NCBI RefSeq assembly: GCF_963678975.1
Contig: NC_089285.1
Coordinates: forward strand, 3,756,531 to 3,820,530
Source of the DNA: Dysidea avara
Taxonomy: Eukaryota > Porifera > Demospongiae > Dictyoceratida > Dysideidae
Length of the DNA: 64,000 bases
Direction: 5' to 3'
In this document: positions 10,117 to 21,465 of the stretch, in pieces
How the letters are laid out: each line of letters opens with the position of its first letter
How positions within the stretch are numbered: position 1 is the stretch's first letter
Position numbers and translations under genes: made by a program
Notes under the pieces: generated by a model
The model's input: only the letters and a program-made list of their open reading frames with translations
What the model was told of the DNA's origin: nothing
Database searches by the model: none

Positions 10117-10860
10117 TTAACTGCGAGCAGGAGGGGGGATCCGAAAAACCGGCACAGTAGAATCGCTATTATTTGACTGTGTTTGCATGGCTTGTTTGGG
10201 AATGGTTGAACATTTAATACTATCAATCTGAACATTTTTATCTACTGATGTTAACGTAGGAACATTGTCTGGAGAAACACTTGAAGAAGGACACGAAGAA
10301 CTAGTATTGCTTTGTTCAGGCAATGGTAAGCATGGATGTTCTGTAGGCAAAACATCAGCAAAATCTGAAACATCATCCCGACCAGCTTTAAGCTTTGTTT
10401 GTGAGCAGTTGGAATCAGCTTTAGATGCTGTCTTAGGTGTGAAAAAATTATGGATGGTGTTATCTTTAGATGTCTTTAGATTATTTTTAATACACTTGGG
10501 GATATGTCGAGTGTAATTAGATAAAAGTGCTCCTCCATCTTTGAAACCAAGCGTGTAATTTTTATGACATAAAGTGCAATAAATATAGACACGAAAGTTA
10601 GGACCAGAACAAGAGCTATCAGTGTCTTCAGAGGCAACAGATTTGACTTCAAAATGTTCGTTTTCTTTAAAATCTTTTATCGTTAAATGATTAGGATTTT
10701 TTCCTTCTCTTTGCCACTTGCAAATCTGTTGGCGCACCATTGCCACTGCTTTTGCTTGATTTAAGCCATCATTTGATTTAGAAGAATTTGTATCTGCCAA
10801 ATTTGTATCGCTCTTAGCCATTTTTTTGTTTGAAAGGAATGGCAATATTACTCTTACCAC
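10117..10860 (-). CDS. Zinc-finger/disordered N-terminal module of the transposon
   Basis: A 247-residue frame. Residues about 90-125 hold a BED-like or atypical zinc finger, YCTLCHKNYTLGFKDGG... followed by HIPKC (C-x2-C...H-x4-C), probably the DNA-binding domain. A TIHNFFTPK motif follows that looks like a degenerate PCNA-interacting (PIP) box with Asp in place of Gln. The C-terminal half is Ser/Thr/Pro-rich and likely disordered. It overlaps the 139-residue frame upstream in a different phase at a run of seven A, and is out of phase with the transposase part downstream. One spliced or once-continuous protein is the simplest reading. The first Met is likely not the original start. Confidence 0.6.
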   Translation of the reverse strand: MVRVILPFLSNKKMAKSDTNLADTNSSKSNDGLNQAKAVAMVRQQICKWQREGKNPNHLTIKDFKENEHFEVKSVASEDTDSSCSGPNFRVYIYCTLCHKNYTLGFKDGGALLSNYTRHIPKCIKNNLKTSKDNTIHNFFTPKTASKADSNCSQTKLKAGRDDVSDFADVLPTEHPCLPLPEQSNTSSSCPSSSVSPDNVPTLTSVDKNVQIDSIKCSTIPKQAMQTQSNNSDSTVPVFRIPPPARS

Positions 10861-11233
10861 TGGATCGCTTAGAATTCAATCGTTTAGCTTTTCCCTCTTG
10901 ATCTAGTTTCTTTCTATTTGCTTCAACAAAATCAACAATCCTTTGTCGGTGGCCAGGCAAAAATTTGAAAGTGCCATTGCTTGTAACACCACGTTGAAAG
11001 TGAGGGTCTCCAGCAAATTCTGTAGAAATAAATTCTTCAACTTCCTGTAAAGAATTTCCAGGGTTCCTACTGGTATCCATTTTGGAAATTACTTGTAGTG
11101 TGTCATAACCAGTAGCCATAAAACTTTTGACAACATAATCAGGCAGCTCATTTTTCAAAACAAGACGAGCCTCTTCTTCTTTTGACACAATTATCAGCTC
11201 TTCAGAATTAGATTCGCTTAAGCTGTCGTCCAT
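10814..11233 (-). CDS. N-terminal SAM-like domain of the transposon protein
   Basis: A 139-residue frame with an ATG at 11233. An acidic start (MDDSLSESNSEELIIVSKEE) leads to LPDYVVKSFMATGYDTLQVI and then GTFKFLPGHRQRIVDFVE. The 'FKFLPGHR..I..FV' block after a short helical region resembles SAM-like N-terminal modules of invertebrate transposase-like proteins, as I remember them. The end is basic (KRLNSKRSSGKS), a possible nuclear-localisation segment. It ends in a shifted frame over the next module at an A-run. This is the likely true start of the element's main gene. Confidence 0.6.
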   Translation of the reverse strand: MDDSLSESNSEELIIVSKEEEARLVLKNELPDYVVKSFMATGYDTLQVISKMDTSRNPGNSLQEVEEFISTEFAGDPHFQRGVTSNGTFKFLPGHRQRIVDFVEANRKKLDQEGKAKRLNSKRSSGKSNIAIPFKQKNG

Positions 11234-12880
11234 AGCTCTTTACCTTGAAAGACCTACAGGGAGTATATGTTAACGATAGCCAACTATATATAAATATGCT
11301 ACTGAATGAGAGACAATATTAGATTACAGCCAGTATAAGTCACCAAGGGAACTATCACTTCTTAATAGCATTCACACCCTTTTAGCTGCTCAAACCTCAA
11401 AGATTTCTTATGTACAAATACTCATATTGGAAAATATAGGATTGGTTGGTTTCAAGCAATGGAATTTACTAGAAGTGGGCTGAGCTAGCAGCTAAAAAGA
11501 AAAGGGCCACAAAACATTAGTTTACAATGTTTAGCAGGAAGAGTATATAATGCATATATATACACTTCAGTATATCCTATACTGAATTAGTTTAAGCCAT
11601 GTATATGCAGTCATGACGCTAGCTACATTAGTTATCATGTGGTTCTGCTTAAATTATTAAGGTACACATTATTGACTACGCAGGTATTAACACCATTAAC
11701 ACCATAGCATTATTCAATTTAAATAGCAATACTAATTGCCACTATGACAATTCCTCATGACCAATATCTGCATTGTAATATAAGTGAGCCAGGTCATCCA
11801 GGTTGTCTGGGTCATCAGCATTCAAGTTTTCCCTGGTCAAGTGAGTCTCATTCCTTTTATTGAATACTTGGATCTGACCAGGATGATATCACAGAAATGC
11901 AAACAATGCACTACTTAAATAGCCAAAAATAAGGAGCTACCTTACTAAATGAGAATGCATTTTGTTATGCAGGGAAATATGCAGAGCCATGCCCACTCAT
12001 TGAGGAAGCATTTCACCCTCAGGTATATGCACAGAACCACTGTCATGTTGCTGTTTGTATATAGGTCAAGCTATAGGTAACTGGTCTGGCAAGCAAGCCT
12101 GTTGTAAAAAGCTTAAGTGGAGCCACACCTACTTATTAATCCATCATAGCTATGTTTTGTTTCTTGTAGATGATTCTTATAACCTCAATGTACTCTACGC
12201 AACAAATAAACCTGAAAAGTTATGGATCTTTTTAACTTCATATTTTTACACAGGGTCTATACTACTCAATCCAGGTCACATCTGGGTCTCATCCAGATTA
12301 CTAATCCACGTCAACAGGTCATGCGGGTTAGCAGTAGTAACCCACTTACAGCACTGATTAATATTTAATACAATATATGCATTGGCTCAAAGTTATGCTT
12401 TTAAAACAATGGATGATACACCTATAGGCTTAGGAATGTCAGTCACAATAGCTCATATGTACATGCTGTACATAATGGGTTAATCTGTTTTTTGATTGAT
12501 ACAGCATATCATCAGTTTAAGCTAGCTAGATTTCAAGGCATGCTGGAAAGGTGTCAGTAAACTAAAGTTAATCTCGATTGCAATTGGAACTACTTGCTAA
12601 ACTGGAGGATAAGCTTTCCTCAGTTATCAAAAATCTCTCTTGCTTGGTATTAATAGCATCCAGAACCAATGCATGAATGTTCCTAGCTAGTTCACACCTC
12701 CGTTCAACACGTGGTCAGACAGGAGGTTTAACACCTCAAGCAAACAGCAGGCACTCATGATACACAAACACTTACCACTACCACGAGGACAGATCAACCG
12801 GGCAACGCAATAAAGAGGCTCTACGAGGCTCAAATTTATCTCCTAGCAACTTCCACGACTTCTAACCAAGATTTTAACGC
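11234..12880. other. Noncoding 5' arm of the large transposon
   Basis: About 1.6 kb upstream of the first minus-strand gene, AT-rich, without a supportable gene, tandem repeat or RNA. It should include the promoter, but I cannot point to a convincing core element. The 100-aa plus-strand ORF at 12055-12357 has no recognisable features. Confidence 0.5.
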
Positions 12881-12884
12881 TCGG

Positions 12885-13068
12885 AAATCCGAAAGGAAAT
12901 GACGTGATTAACCGTGAAATCACGGAAATCAACCGTAAAAGAAACTTATGTCTGAAATCGTCTGGAAATCAGAAATCAACTTTGAAATCAGAAATCAGTC
13001 CTTGAAATCAGAAATCATGCAATTGATATGAAATCTCGTACGATTTTTAGAAGGTGTCGGACCCCTCG
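12885..13068 (-). repeat. Right terminus: GAAATCA repeats plus TIR
   Basis: About ten GAAATC(A/G) blocks, again with the paired GAAATCAGAAATCA form, precede the TIR at 13053-13068. Inside the TIR, a CGTACG hexamer (13037-13042) matches one on the left (331-336). Confidence 0.7.
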
Positions 13069-13076
13069 CACTGAAT

Positions 13077-13800
13077 AAAATCCAAACAAACAAAAAAACA
13101 CTAAACAGATGTATTAAAAGCTTATACAAAACTGAAGACATATAGTTGATGCTACACAAAAAGAAATCGACGAAGAGCAGAGTGAAAAGCAACACGATTC
13201 GACAGTTGAAGAATACTGTGAGGTATTGAGTTCCACAGAAAAGGAGTGTTGACAAAGAAAGAGTGACGATAAGGGTTGATGGTCGATGAGGGAATGGAAA
13301 GTGATTGAGGGTGAGATCTTGTGTTTGTAAAACAAAATTGGAAATACTTGTTAAATGGGATTGAAATTCGATTGTGTAAAATATCATGAGCTAGGCTAAT
13401 AGAACTGAAGGATCTCCTAGAGTGGAGGGTAGGCCATTTAAGCTGATGCAAACATGAGTCAGGATTTAGTCCAGTTTCTAGTAGCAGACTTCCACCTGCT
13501 ACCACAGACCCAGCGTGCAGCACGTCTTTGAATTGATTCCAGCTGTGAAATATCTTTAGAAGAATGAACACACCAAACTGGAGAGGCATATTCAAGGATT
13601 GGCCTGACCAAACATTTATATGCTACTGCTTTAACATGTGATGGACATGAAAACAAAGTGTGTCGTAGGTAATTAAGTGAACGAGTTGCCTTAGCTGTCA
13701 GATGTCGAAAGAAATAGCCAGTATTGAGGATAGCTGTTGTCGTTCCTTTATACCTAGACCACATGTTGTTGGGGGTAAAGACTATAGTGTCTGTAGGCAC
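13077..13800 (-). mobile_element. LINE fragment, 3' end of ORF2
   Basis: Minus-strand frames 13459-13800 and 13152-13595 give CLVRPILEYASPVWCVHSSK and SIQRRAARWVCGSRW, then FFVNTPFLWNSIPHSI close to the C-terminus. This is the distal RT/C-terminal region of CR1/Jockey/L2-type LINEs. The pieces lie in different frames, so the copy is decayed and 5' truncated. An A/T-rich tail at the 13077 side is where the large transposon inserted. Confidence 0.8.
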
Positions 13801-14329
13801 CTGTCACTAGTGCTGGTGCAAAAATGGTCCGTGCTGAACAAAAAATGGTTTGCTTTGCTACACAGTTATAATTATAATCATGGTACGTATATTAACATAT
13901 CATTGTCAGAACCTTCACTTAATAACAGTTAATAGCTACAGCTACATAGTAGCTGTAACTTGTTAGTTTCAATTTTGTTGTGCTTACACTTGTAGCCAAG
14001 GACAGCAGAGAAGGAGGGCTGTATCCCCTGTCAAAAAGATTATGGAGGGGCTTAGCTCCTCTAGAATATCTGCGGCATTAGCAATAATTGTGCTGGTTGT
14101 ATATATTACTCCAAATATAGCTACCTTTACTTCGACTGGATTCTAACATTGATCAGTATACCCTAATATAGCAGTCAAATAAGTAATATTAATGGTATCT
14201 ACTAAAATCACTCTCAGGTTCAATCTCAGATAGTCTAATTTTCCTAATTTTCTGGTGGGATGGGGGGCATGTTTTCTACCCCCCACTAGGTTGGCATGTT
14301 TTGCTAGTGTGCTTATACACCAAAAGTCT
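13801..14329. other. Unassigned AT-rich stretch
   Basis: No gene or clear repeat structure visible between the LINE fragment and the Gypsy relic. Confidence 0.4.
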
Positions 14330-14960
14330 ACCTACCAGTCCCTCCTAAATAAATTGCATCCTCCACAATTGTTGGGTGTTGCATGCAACAGTTCTGCCCA
14401 CTTTGTAAAATAGTACATGATTGTTAGGATATAGCGATTTCCTGCTGGTGACTTGTAAGCAATTGGCCCAATGAAATCTACTCCCAATTGGTACCGGGGA
14501 GACTTCACTGTCACTGGGTGCAATGCTGGAGCTATGTTTTTAGCTTTCTGTTGACACGTTGACAAATATCAACTATTTTTTTAATCTCTATATAACCACA
14601 CCTTTCCATAAAAAATTTTCTATGATCCGTGCTAAGGTCTTCCTGTAGCCAAGATGTCCTGAAAATTCTTCTATGTGGCATGATTCTAAGTTGTTCCTTT
14701 TGATCTCTGATATATCAAACTTCCCGTACTTCATTATTTCTTTTCTTGTTCTTTCTTAAATATCATCTTGCCATCAAAAACATAAAAGTTTTCGTATAAT
14801 GCACTTTTTATTGATAGTAATACCATCCCTGTACTGGTTATTGGTGATACACATCCTCTAGTAGTGAATTGTCATTATCACTATTCAACTCTGTTCAACG
14901 GTTGGTCCAATGAATCTCTGTCAGTGTGGTCTGAGGAGTGGTCCATAATGCACCATCTTG
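14330..14960 (-). mobile_element. Ty3/Gypsy relic, integrase region
   Basis: A fossil fragment of a Ty3/Gypsy LTR retrotransposon on the minus strand. The start of an integrase core is recognisable (VDFIGPI...YILTIMYYFTKWAE), with weaker zinc-binding-domain similarity toward 14700. No LTRs are visible. It is a broken remnant of an old copy, and its ends are approximate. Confidence 0.75.
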
Positions 14961-15141
14961 CACTCTCTTGCTATAGCTAATTACACTGGTCACCATAACT
15001 AGTTTAGTTGACATCATGCATGAAGTGGAAGAGGAGCTGATACAACTAGCTACTAGCTAAACTTCTGGAGAATAGCTGATTTTCCTGTGGAGAAACAGCA
15101 GATCGTGTGAGATTTATAATTGCATGAAATATCATGTTTTA

Positions 15142-15731
15142 CAGGTTTTTGCAATTGAATTTGGTGAATTTTCAATTAAATTCGTCCCGTTTGCAATTGA
15201 GTTGGTTGCTTTTGCAGTTGAATTAGTTCCGTTTTCAACTGAATTCCCTTTTCAACTGAATTCCCTTTTGCAGTTAATAACAAGAATGGCAGCTGGAGAA
15301 AACACAAAAACATGGTGTAGCAGCTGCTACAAGAACTTGTTCAAGTACAACAGTAGTAAACAACTCTTTATAAGGTAATAATTCTTCCTCTACAGCCTAT
15401 CCAGCAACATTCCAAACTCTATATGCCATTTGCGATGGGTGTGGTCACTCGTGAGCAAGCTAATTAACTTGTCAGACAGTTATCAGCTTCACATACTACC
15501 AGCTCCAATTACCTTCTAGTGTCTCAAGTGTAATTACCTCTCCATGGCATAAATAATTCATCTATTAATGAATGGTTGGTTTCTTGGAGCCGTTTTGTTT
15601 ATGACGAATTTAACTGCAAAAGGGACGAATTCTATTGCAAAACCAACAAATTCAACTGCAAAACCGACAAATTCAATTGCAAAACCGACGAATTCAATCG
15701 CAAAGGCAACGAATTCAATTGCAAAAACCTG
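15142..15731. mobile_element. MITE with 21-bp minisatellite ends, copy A
   Basis: The ends CAGGTTTTTGCAATTGAATT and its complement are flanked by TA (15140-15141, 15732-15733), as in Tc1/mariner-type elements. Each arm is an array of a 21-bp unit (GCAAAACCGACGAATTCAAT plus one base), inverted between arms. Because 21 is a multiple of three, the arrays translate as an AIEFVGF heptad repeat, but no real protein is implied. The centre matches copy B (20734-22072). Confidence 0.75.
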
Positions 15732-16562
15732 TAAACTTAAAGGGTATACGTGGATACGCGGATACACTTAGCGACCATACTTAGCAATACCTCATGAAAT
15801 TTTAACCTGGACCATTTATGTTTACATAGAACCATTTTTATTGTCACAATTGGTCCAGCTGGACCATTTACGCTAGACATCATCGGTCCAGCTAGACCGT
15901 TCATGCACCTAGACCAAATATTTCTTTACACACCCTCTACTTATGTGGCTCAATATGACAACCTCCCCTGGTCCCCTTTGCATAGAGTGAGGATCTAAAC
16001 ATTCTAGCATTTGAATATCTTGTCATAAAGTTTCAGTTCGGAGTCTGTTGTTTGTTAAGTCTGAAGTTTAGATTTTGCCTTTTAATAACTTCATTGTGCA
16101 GGGTTCTGCCCAGAAATTGCTGAGTGGTGGCCTAAAGTTAACATGAACTGATGTGCTGTGTGTTATGTAAGAATTGTACTGGTCGGATTTAAGAGGATAC
16201 TGGTTGGTTTTTGGCACTGGTCGTTTTGAACCACTACCGACCAGTTTGGGTAGAACCCTGATTTGTAATTATTACACTGATGTAAACTGAGATAAGGGTG
16301 TAACTAACCACTGGACTGGACTACTGGAATGATATAGCTTTTTGTTTTGACACATGCTAAGGTTGGATTTATTGAGTGTTGCTCGCTAAGGGCCTTCAGT
16401 GGACCTTCCTTCAGCCTGCTGTAGAATAAGCGACAACTCTCTTATAAGGATCTCACTGCTTATTATGATCTATAGCACTTATACACTCCTTACTATTGTG
16501 CTACATGGAATGTGATCGCAATGGTTATCCAAAACTCAACTTACCAATGATATCTGTGAATA
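15596..16562 (+). repeat. Dispersed 0.97-kb repeat, copy 1 (pair of 34058-35024)
   Basis: Starts in the right arm of MITE copy A and runs to 16562. It is nearly identical to 34058-35024, including the GGTCCAGCTGGACCATTTA sub-repeats near 15850 and a short run describing TACTGGTCGGATTTAAGAGG. Both copies stop at the same point (GATATCTGTGAATA). No coding potential is seen. Confidence 0.85.
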
Positions 16563-17118
16563 GCGATTGCCCTTGAATTCTGTAATGATGAAGTTTGTAA
16601 AGTAGTCTTTGGTGTGGGACGGAATCAAAAGCCTTTTTAAAATCTATAAATATTACATCAATTTGAGAGCCTTTGTCTAATGTCCTCTGAATATCTTCAA
16701 CAACAGAGATAAGTTGTGTTTCACATAAGTGGCTAGGACGGAAACCAAACTGTTGATTAGTCAGAATATAATTACCTTCAAAATGCTTTGATGTATGGTG
16801 ATACAGTATCTATTCAAGTAGCTTACAACACACTGAGTTTAAGGAAATAGATCTATAGTTGCTTGGATTACTGCAATCCCCTTTCTTAATTATGAGAATT
16901 ACATTTGCTGTTAACCAATCTCTTGGAATGTGACCAGAATTTAGGGATTAGGTATAGATCACTGTTAAAACTGGTGCTGTTTTCGTAGCACAAAGTTTCA
17001 GAACATAGGTTGGAATATTATCAGGACCAGTAGCTTTTTAGTATGAAGAGTTACAAGTAACTTTTGTACACCATCGATGGAGATAGCTATGTCAGGTATT
17101 TGGGTGTGGGGGGAATCA
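16563..17118 (-). mobile_element. LINE fragment (RT region)
   Basis: Matches 19166-19690 and 54690-55195 nearly base for base. On the minus strand it corresponds to the RT palm/fingers of the same LINE family as the copy at 18335. It is cut at 17118, where hAT-derived sequence begins. Confidence 0.75.
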
Positions 17119-18334
17119 TGGTTCCGTACAAAATAGATACAAAAATTTTTCCAAAACCATGCAGGCTGATGAATTAGATATAGTCAGTGCACTTACGTAC
17201 TTACTTAAAACTGTTAAAGAAATTGAGAAACTAAAGAAAAAACCTCTATCTAAGTGGGACACTTATGCTACCATTGTTAAAAAAGTGATTCAGGTAAATG
17301 GAAAACATATGTACCAAGGGCAAGAACTTAAGCATTTTTCAGAAACTAAATCCTATTTTGAAAACCACTATAATGAATTTTGCCAGTTGGTGGTGGAGAA
17401 TCTGCGTACAAGGTTACAGTGGTCAGATAGGCAATTGTTCAGGGATGTCATCTTTGTGCTAGCTACACAAGGCTGGGAGAAGATCCTGCAGGAAGATGAG
17501 GAAAAGTATGTTATTGATATTGATGAGGATAATGTAGTTGCCGGTAATGAGGATGACAGTAACGATGACTCAACCATCGTCAGATTCCTTAGATGCTTTA
17601 GACAGGTTGGTGGATCATTTCTGAATACCATTGGAATCTGCTGGGGCTGATATCAATGAAATCCAGCAAGAATTTAGGTCTATGGTGGAGTATTCCATTC
17701 AATTTATTTCACTGTCTACAATGAATTACAAGTCGGTGTGGTGGCATTTGTTTAATTGTTCAAGCTCATCAGAGTGGCGAAATGCCCTCCTTTTAGCCAT
17801 AATATTGTTTTCGTTACCAGCATCTAATGGTAAGGTAGAAAGAGCCTTTTCACAGGTGAACCTCATTAAAACCACAAAGAGAAGTTCCCTGTGTCAAAAA
17901 AGTTTGGATAATGTGGTTTCATTAAATGTTGATAAATGTCCACTCCAAGACTTCTCGGCAGATTCATCTATAGACTTGTGGTGGGGAGCCAAGCAGAGGA
18001 GACCTTCCCATGGCCCACGAAAACATTACAAGAAGCGGTGTTCTAAAGGGAAAGGAAAGTCGGCAGGTGACTCTCAGCCAAGCTTGGATTGTGATGTAGT
18101 AGTTCTGGATGATGAGGAAATTGAATATGATGCAGACGGTGATGAAAAAGAGGATGAGGAGCAAGGACAAAAGTTTGTACTTGATGACTGGGATGATTGG
18201 GTTTTTTAATGGCTTCACCGCTTGTGTAATTTACGTTGTCACATGTGTATTTGGTAATTTACTTCACCTTATCACTTATTACTTACCTTGTCACTTATTA
18301 CTTTACCTTGTCACTTATTACTTTACCTTATTTG
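17119..18334 (+). pseudogene. hAT transposase fragment (ZNF862-like), copy A
   Basis: Two overlapping plus-strand frames, 17159-17650 and 17631-18209, together cover the C-terminal part of a hAT transposase related to the ZNF862/KIAA1586 group. Near the end lie WWHLFNCSSSSEWRNAL and SNGKVERAFSQVNLIKTTKR, the hAT dimerisation (Dimer_Tnp_hAT) hallmark. The tail is acidic (DEEIEYDADGDEKEDEEQ). The N-terminal zinc finger and first catalytic region are absent here but present in copy B (40168 on). About 27 bp of unrelated sequence separates the hAT start from the broken LINE. After the stop, three copies of a TTGTCACTTATTACTTTACC unit lead into another LINE segment. A frameshift near 17640 and 5' truncation make it a relic. 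Confidence 0.8.
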
Positions 18335-20415
18335 AATTGGTTCTTACTGAAGGAGTGATGAAATGAAGTGGATGTTGGTAGTGTGTAGGATAGGAGGCGG
18401 TGGAAAAATATGGAGAAATCTTCAAGGCCGAATGATCATTAATAGAGTTATAGAACAATTTTAGTCTTGAAATCATACGATGTGATAAGGTGGGCCACTA
18501 AAGGTCTTCAAGCATAGATGTACATTATTATTCTAATCGTAGTTGGATGTCACCCATCAAGCACCTTGTCTTTGTACCATTCTTATAGAATGAATAGAGT
18601 TCTGAACATGTGGGTCCCATATTGATGATGCGTATTCTTAGGGTAGGGCGGACCATGGTAATAAAGGCCATACGTGTGATATTCATCGTACAATTGTAAG
18701 ATTCCGTCTAATAAAGTTTAACATTCTTGTGCTTTTTAGAGCAATATTTTCTACACGAGGAGTGAAGCACACACTTGAATCAAATGTGACACCCAGATAA
18801 GGATGATGAGAAACACAGGTTAAAGGGAGATTGCCAATAGTGTAAACAAAGAAAGATGGTGATAATAGTCTACTATATGTAAAAATCGTGCATTTACTTA
18901 CATTCAAACCCCTCTGCTACATTTCTGCTCATTTAACTATAAGATTAAAATCTGATTGAAGTTGTAAATGGTCTTGTTCACAAGTAGGTAAAGAATATAG
19001 TAATTACCAAACAATCGTATTATGGAAGAAACCCCTGTAGTGATGTCATTTATGTATGCTAGAAACATCAAAGGTCCAAGTACTGCATGTGCCTTGGGGG
19101 ACACCAGATAGAACTTTAACAAAGTTGGATTCATGACCATTGATAGCTACACGTTGGGTTTGCTGTGTAAGTGATTGCCCTTGAATTCTGTAATGATGAA
19201 GTTTGTAAAGTAGTCTTTGGTGTGGGACGGAATCAAAAGCCTTTTTAAAATCTATAAATATTACATCAATTTGAGAGCCTTTGTCTAATGTCCTCTGAAT
19301 ATCTTCAACAACAGAGATAAGTTGTGTTTCACATAAGTGGCCAGGACGGAAACCAAACTGTTGATTAGTCAGAATATAATTACCTTCAAAATGCTTTGAT
19401 GTATGGTGATACAGATGTTAAGGAAATGGGTCTATAGTTGCTTGGATTACTGCAATCCCCTTTCTTAATTATGGGAATTACATTTGCTGTTAACCAATCT
19501 CTTGGAATGTGACCAGAATTTAGGGATTAGGTATAGATCATTGTTAAAACTGGTGCTGTTTTCTTAGCACAAAGTTTCAGAACATAGGTTGGAATATTAT
19601 CAGGACCAGTAGCTTTTTAGTATGAAGAGTTACAAGTAACTTTTGTACACCATCGATGTAGATAGCTATGTCAGGTATATGGGTGTTGGGGAAATCATCA
19701 CAATTAGGCTGATAAGTGAGGTCTTCATTGGTAAATACAGCATAAAAATCAATTGCTTACATTAGCCTTATCTTCAGATGTAGTGATAGTCTTACCGTTC
19801 ACGTTTAGTGGAGGTATTCCATGTTGATCTTTGTGAGTGGCTTTAATGTACTTCCAGAATATTTTTCTGATTCAATTCTCCATCATGAGTCAACAGACGG
19901 TTTTGATACCTAGTATGACAATCATGGATACTTTCTGTAATTTGACTTCTTATAGCTCTGTAGTTGGACCAAGCATCCTCAGTCTGGAGGTGTTTGGCTC
20001 TTTTATATAGTTGAGTGCGTTTATTCATTAGTTTTTTAATTGGAGGAGATATCTATAGGAGGTCAGTTGTTGGTTTGCATGGTCTCTGTAGTATATGAGT
20101 TAATATAGCTTTGTGGATGGCACTTTTAAATCTTTGCCAGTTTTCTTCAACAGAATTGAGATATGGATTAGCAGTGAGAAACTGGGATTGAAAGTCTAGT
20201 ATTTCTGCTTTTAAATAAGTTGTATTGCATTTGTAGTATATGTAAATAGGTCATGTGATTTCATCAGATGGGGGTTTGCCATGGCAGTTGAGTTGGTAAG
20301 AAACAGCTTCATGATTGGATATTCCAGGAATTGTTTGGACATTAGTTATTAAGTGGGGTGTGAAGTAAACAACGAATCGAGTATGTTATTGGCACGAGTG
20401 GGAAACAATTCAGGT
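18335..20415 (-). mobile_element. LINE (APE endonuclease + RT), decayed copy
   Basis: Minus-strand pieces from 20400 downward read an endonuclease tail (NILDSLFTSHP...TIPGISNHEAVSYQLN), a linker (MNKRTQLYKRAKHLQTEDAW), RT sequence (19150-19700), and the segment VSHHPYLGVTFDSSV and NIALKSTRMLNFIRRNL (18683-18907). This order and these motifs fit CR1/Jockey-type LINEs with an APE nuclease. Many stops and shifts are present and no 5' end is seen. Compared with the copy at 53301, identity is high. Confidence 0.78.
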
Positions 20416-20731
20416 AGTGCTAAAAGCCAGAACGGAATGGAATGAAACGGAACCTAACCAGTTGGGCACGTGCCTAGTAGAAAAATCGTTTTAAACGGAT
20501 TTTGCACTGTTTCCAATTGCCACATAGTGACTAGAATTGTGCTAGAGTTAGTTTCCTTCCATGCTAGAAATTGCACTCTCCAAAGTTTCTATTTAATGCC
20601 TGCCACGTAGCATATTGTGTTCTTACCATTCCATCATAGATAATATACGAACCATGGATTTAACGGAAGATATTGTTAAGCTGGTTTTGGGTGATATTTC
20701 TGGCCAGAAGAACATAATTCCTAATAGACAT
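20416..20731. other. Unassigned
   Basis: No gene recognised. It contains a GGAATGGAATGAAACGGAAC purine-rich motif near 20430, and a short frame from 20654 (MDLTEDIVKLVLGD) runs into the MITE and is not credible. Confidence 0.35.
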
Positions 20732-21081
20732 TACAGGTTTTTGCAATTGAATTCGGCGACTTTGCAATTGAATTCGTCCCGTTTGCAAATTAATTGGTCG
20801 GTTTTGCAAATTCGTCGCTTTTGCAGTTAAATTCGTCCGTAACAAGAATGGCAGCTGGAGGAAACACGAAAACATGATGTAGCAGCTGCTACAAGAACTT
20901 GTTCAAGTACAACAGTAGTAAACAACTCTTTATAAGGCAATAATTCTTCCTCTACAGCCTATCCAGCAACATTCCAAACTCTACTACACCATTCGTGATG
21001 GGTGTGGTCACTTGCGAGCAAGTTAATTAACTTCTCAGACAGCTATCAACTTCGCGTACTACCAGCTCCAATTACTTTCTA

Positions 21082-21465
21082 TAGTATGTTCACGTTGAGC
21101 TGAACCCTCAAAAACATTTAATAACTCATGGATGCAATTACACACAATCTTGAAATTTGGCTCATTTGTAGTACTGCTTGATCCGCTAAAAATATTTCAA
21201 AATCTTGTTGTTCAAAGGTTAGACATAATATTTACGGTCAATCAAAATTTTCACAATACATTTCCTATGGGGAAGCCATATAAGTACGGTGCCCAATACA
21301 GTCCTTTCCCAAACTTGTAATGGAGCCAAACCGTACATGTCTGTTGTTGACACCTTTGCTGTTACCAATAATCATCTGGTTGGCTGAAATGTTAACTCTG
21401 TTGAGAAAAAATCCACTTTTAATTTTTAGCCGTTTTTCAGGATTCAGCTCAACGTGAACATACTA
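21082..21465. mobile_element. Nested 384-bp MITE with TA duplication
   Basis: TIR TAGTATGTTCACGTTGAGCT at the left and its complement at the right, flanked by TA. It interrupts TTCTAGTGTCTCAAGTG, which is continuous in copy A. A second, truncated copy lies at 36083-37594. Confidence 0.8.

Larger units (their letters stand above)
304..13068 (-). mobile_element. Large DNA transposon, Ulp1/PHD-bearing, 8-bp target duplication
   Basis: The ends are perfect 16-bp inverted repeats: CGAGGGGTCCGACACC at 304-319 and its complement at 13053-13068. They are flanked by an identical 8-bp duplication, CACTGAAT, at 296-303 and 13069-13076. Both ends carry many GAAATCA blocks inside the TIR. Minus-strand coding modules read, in order, SAM-like domain, zinc finger, DDE-like transposase, C-terminal module, and Ulp1 protease with PHD finger. 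Without the nested piggyBac the element would be about 7.6 kb. An 8-bp duplication fits hAT, P, MULE or Zisupton-type (KDZ) groups. The transposase motifs (DGD, DPxH, CCEKVFR) recall P/Kolobok/KDZ enzymes with an RNase H fold, but I cannot place it in a named superfamily. Several reading-frame breaks and the insertion suggest it no longer moves by itself. Confidence 0.8.

Noticed and set aside
304-13068. Polinton/Maverick identity for the large transposon
   Set aside because: There is no protein-primed polymerase, retroviral-type integrase, packaging ATPase or capsid reading. The protease is Ulp1-like with a PHD finger, the TSD is 8 bp not 6, and the TIRs are short.
15568-15771. AIEFVGF-repeat ORFs at 15558-15771, 21503-21710 and 33982-34227 as proteins
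   Set aside because: They arise from a 21-bp minisatellite in MITE arms, occur on both strands and have no context of a gene.
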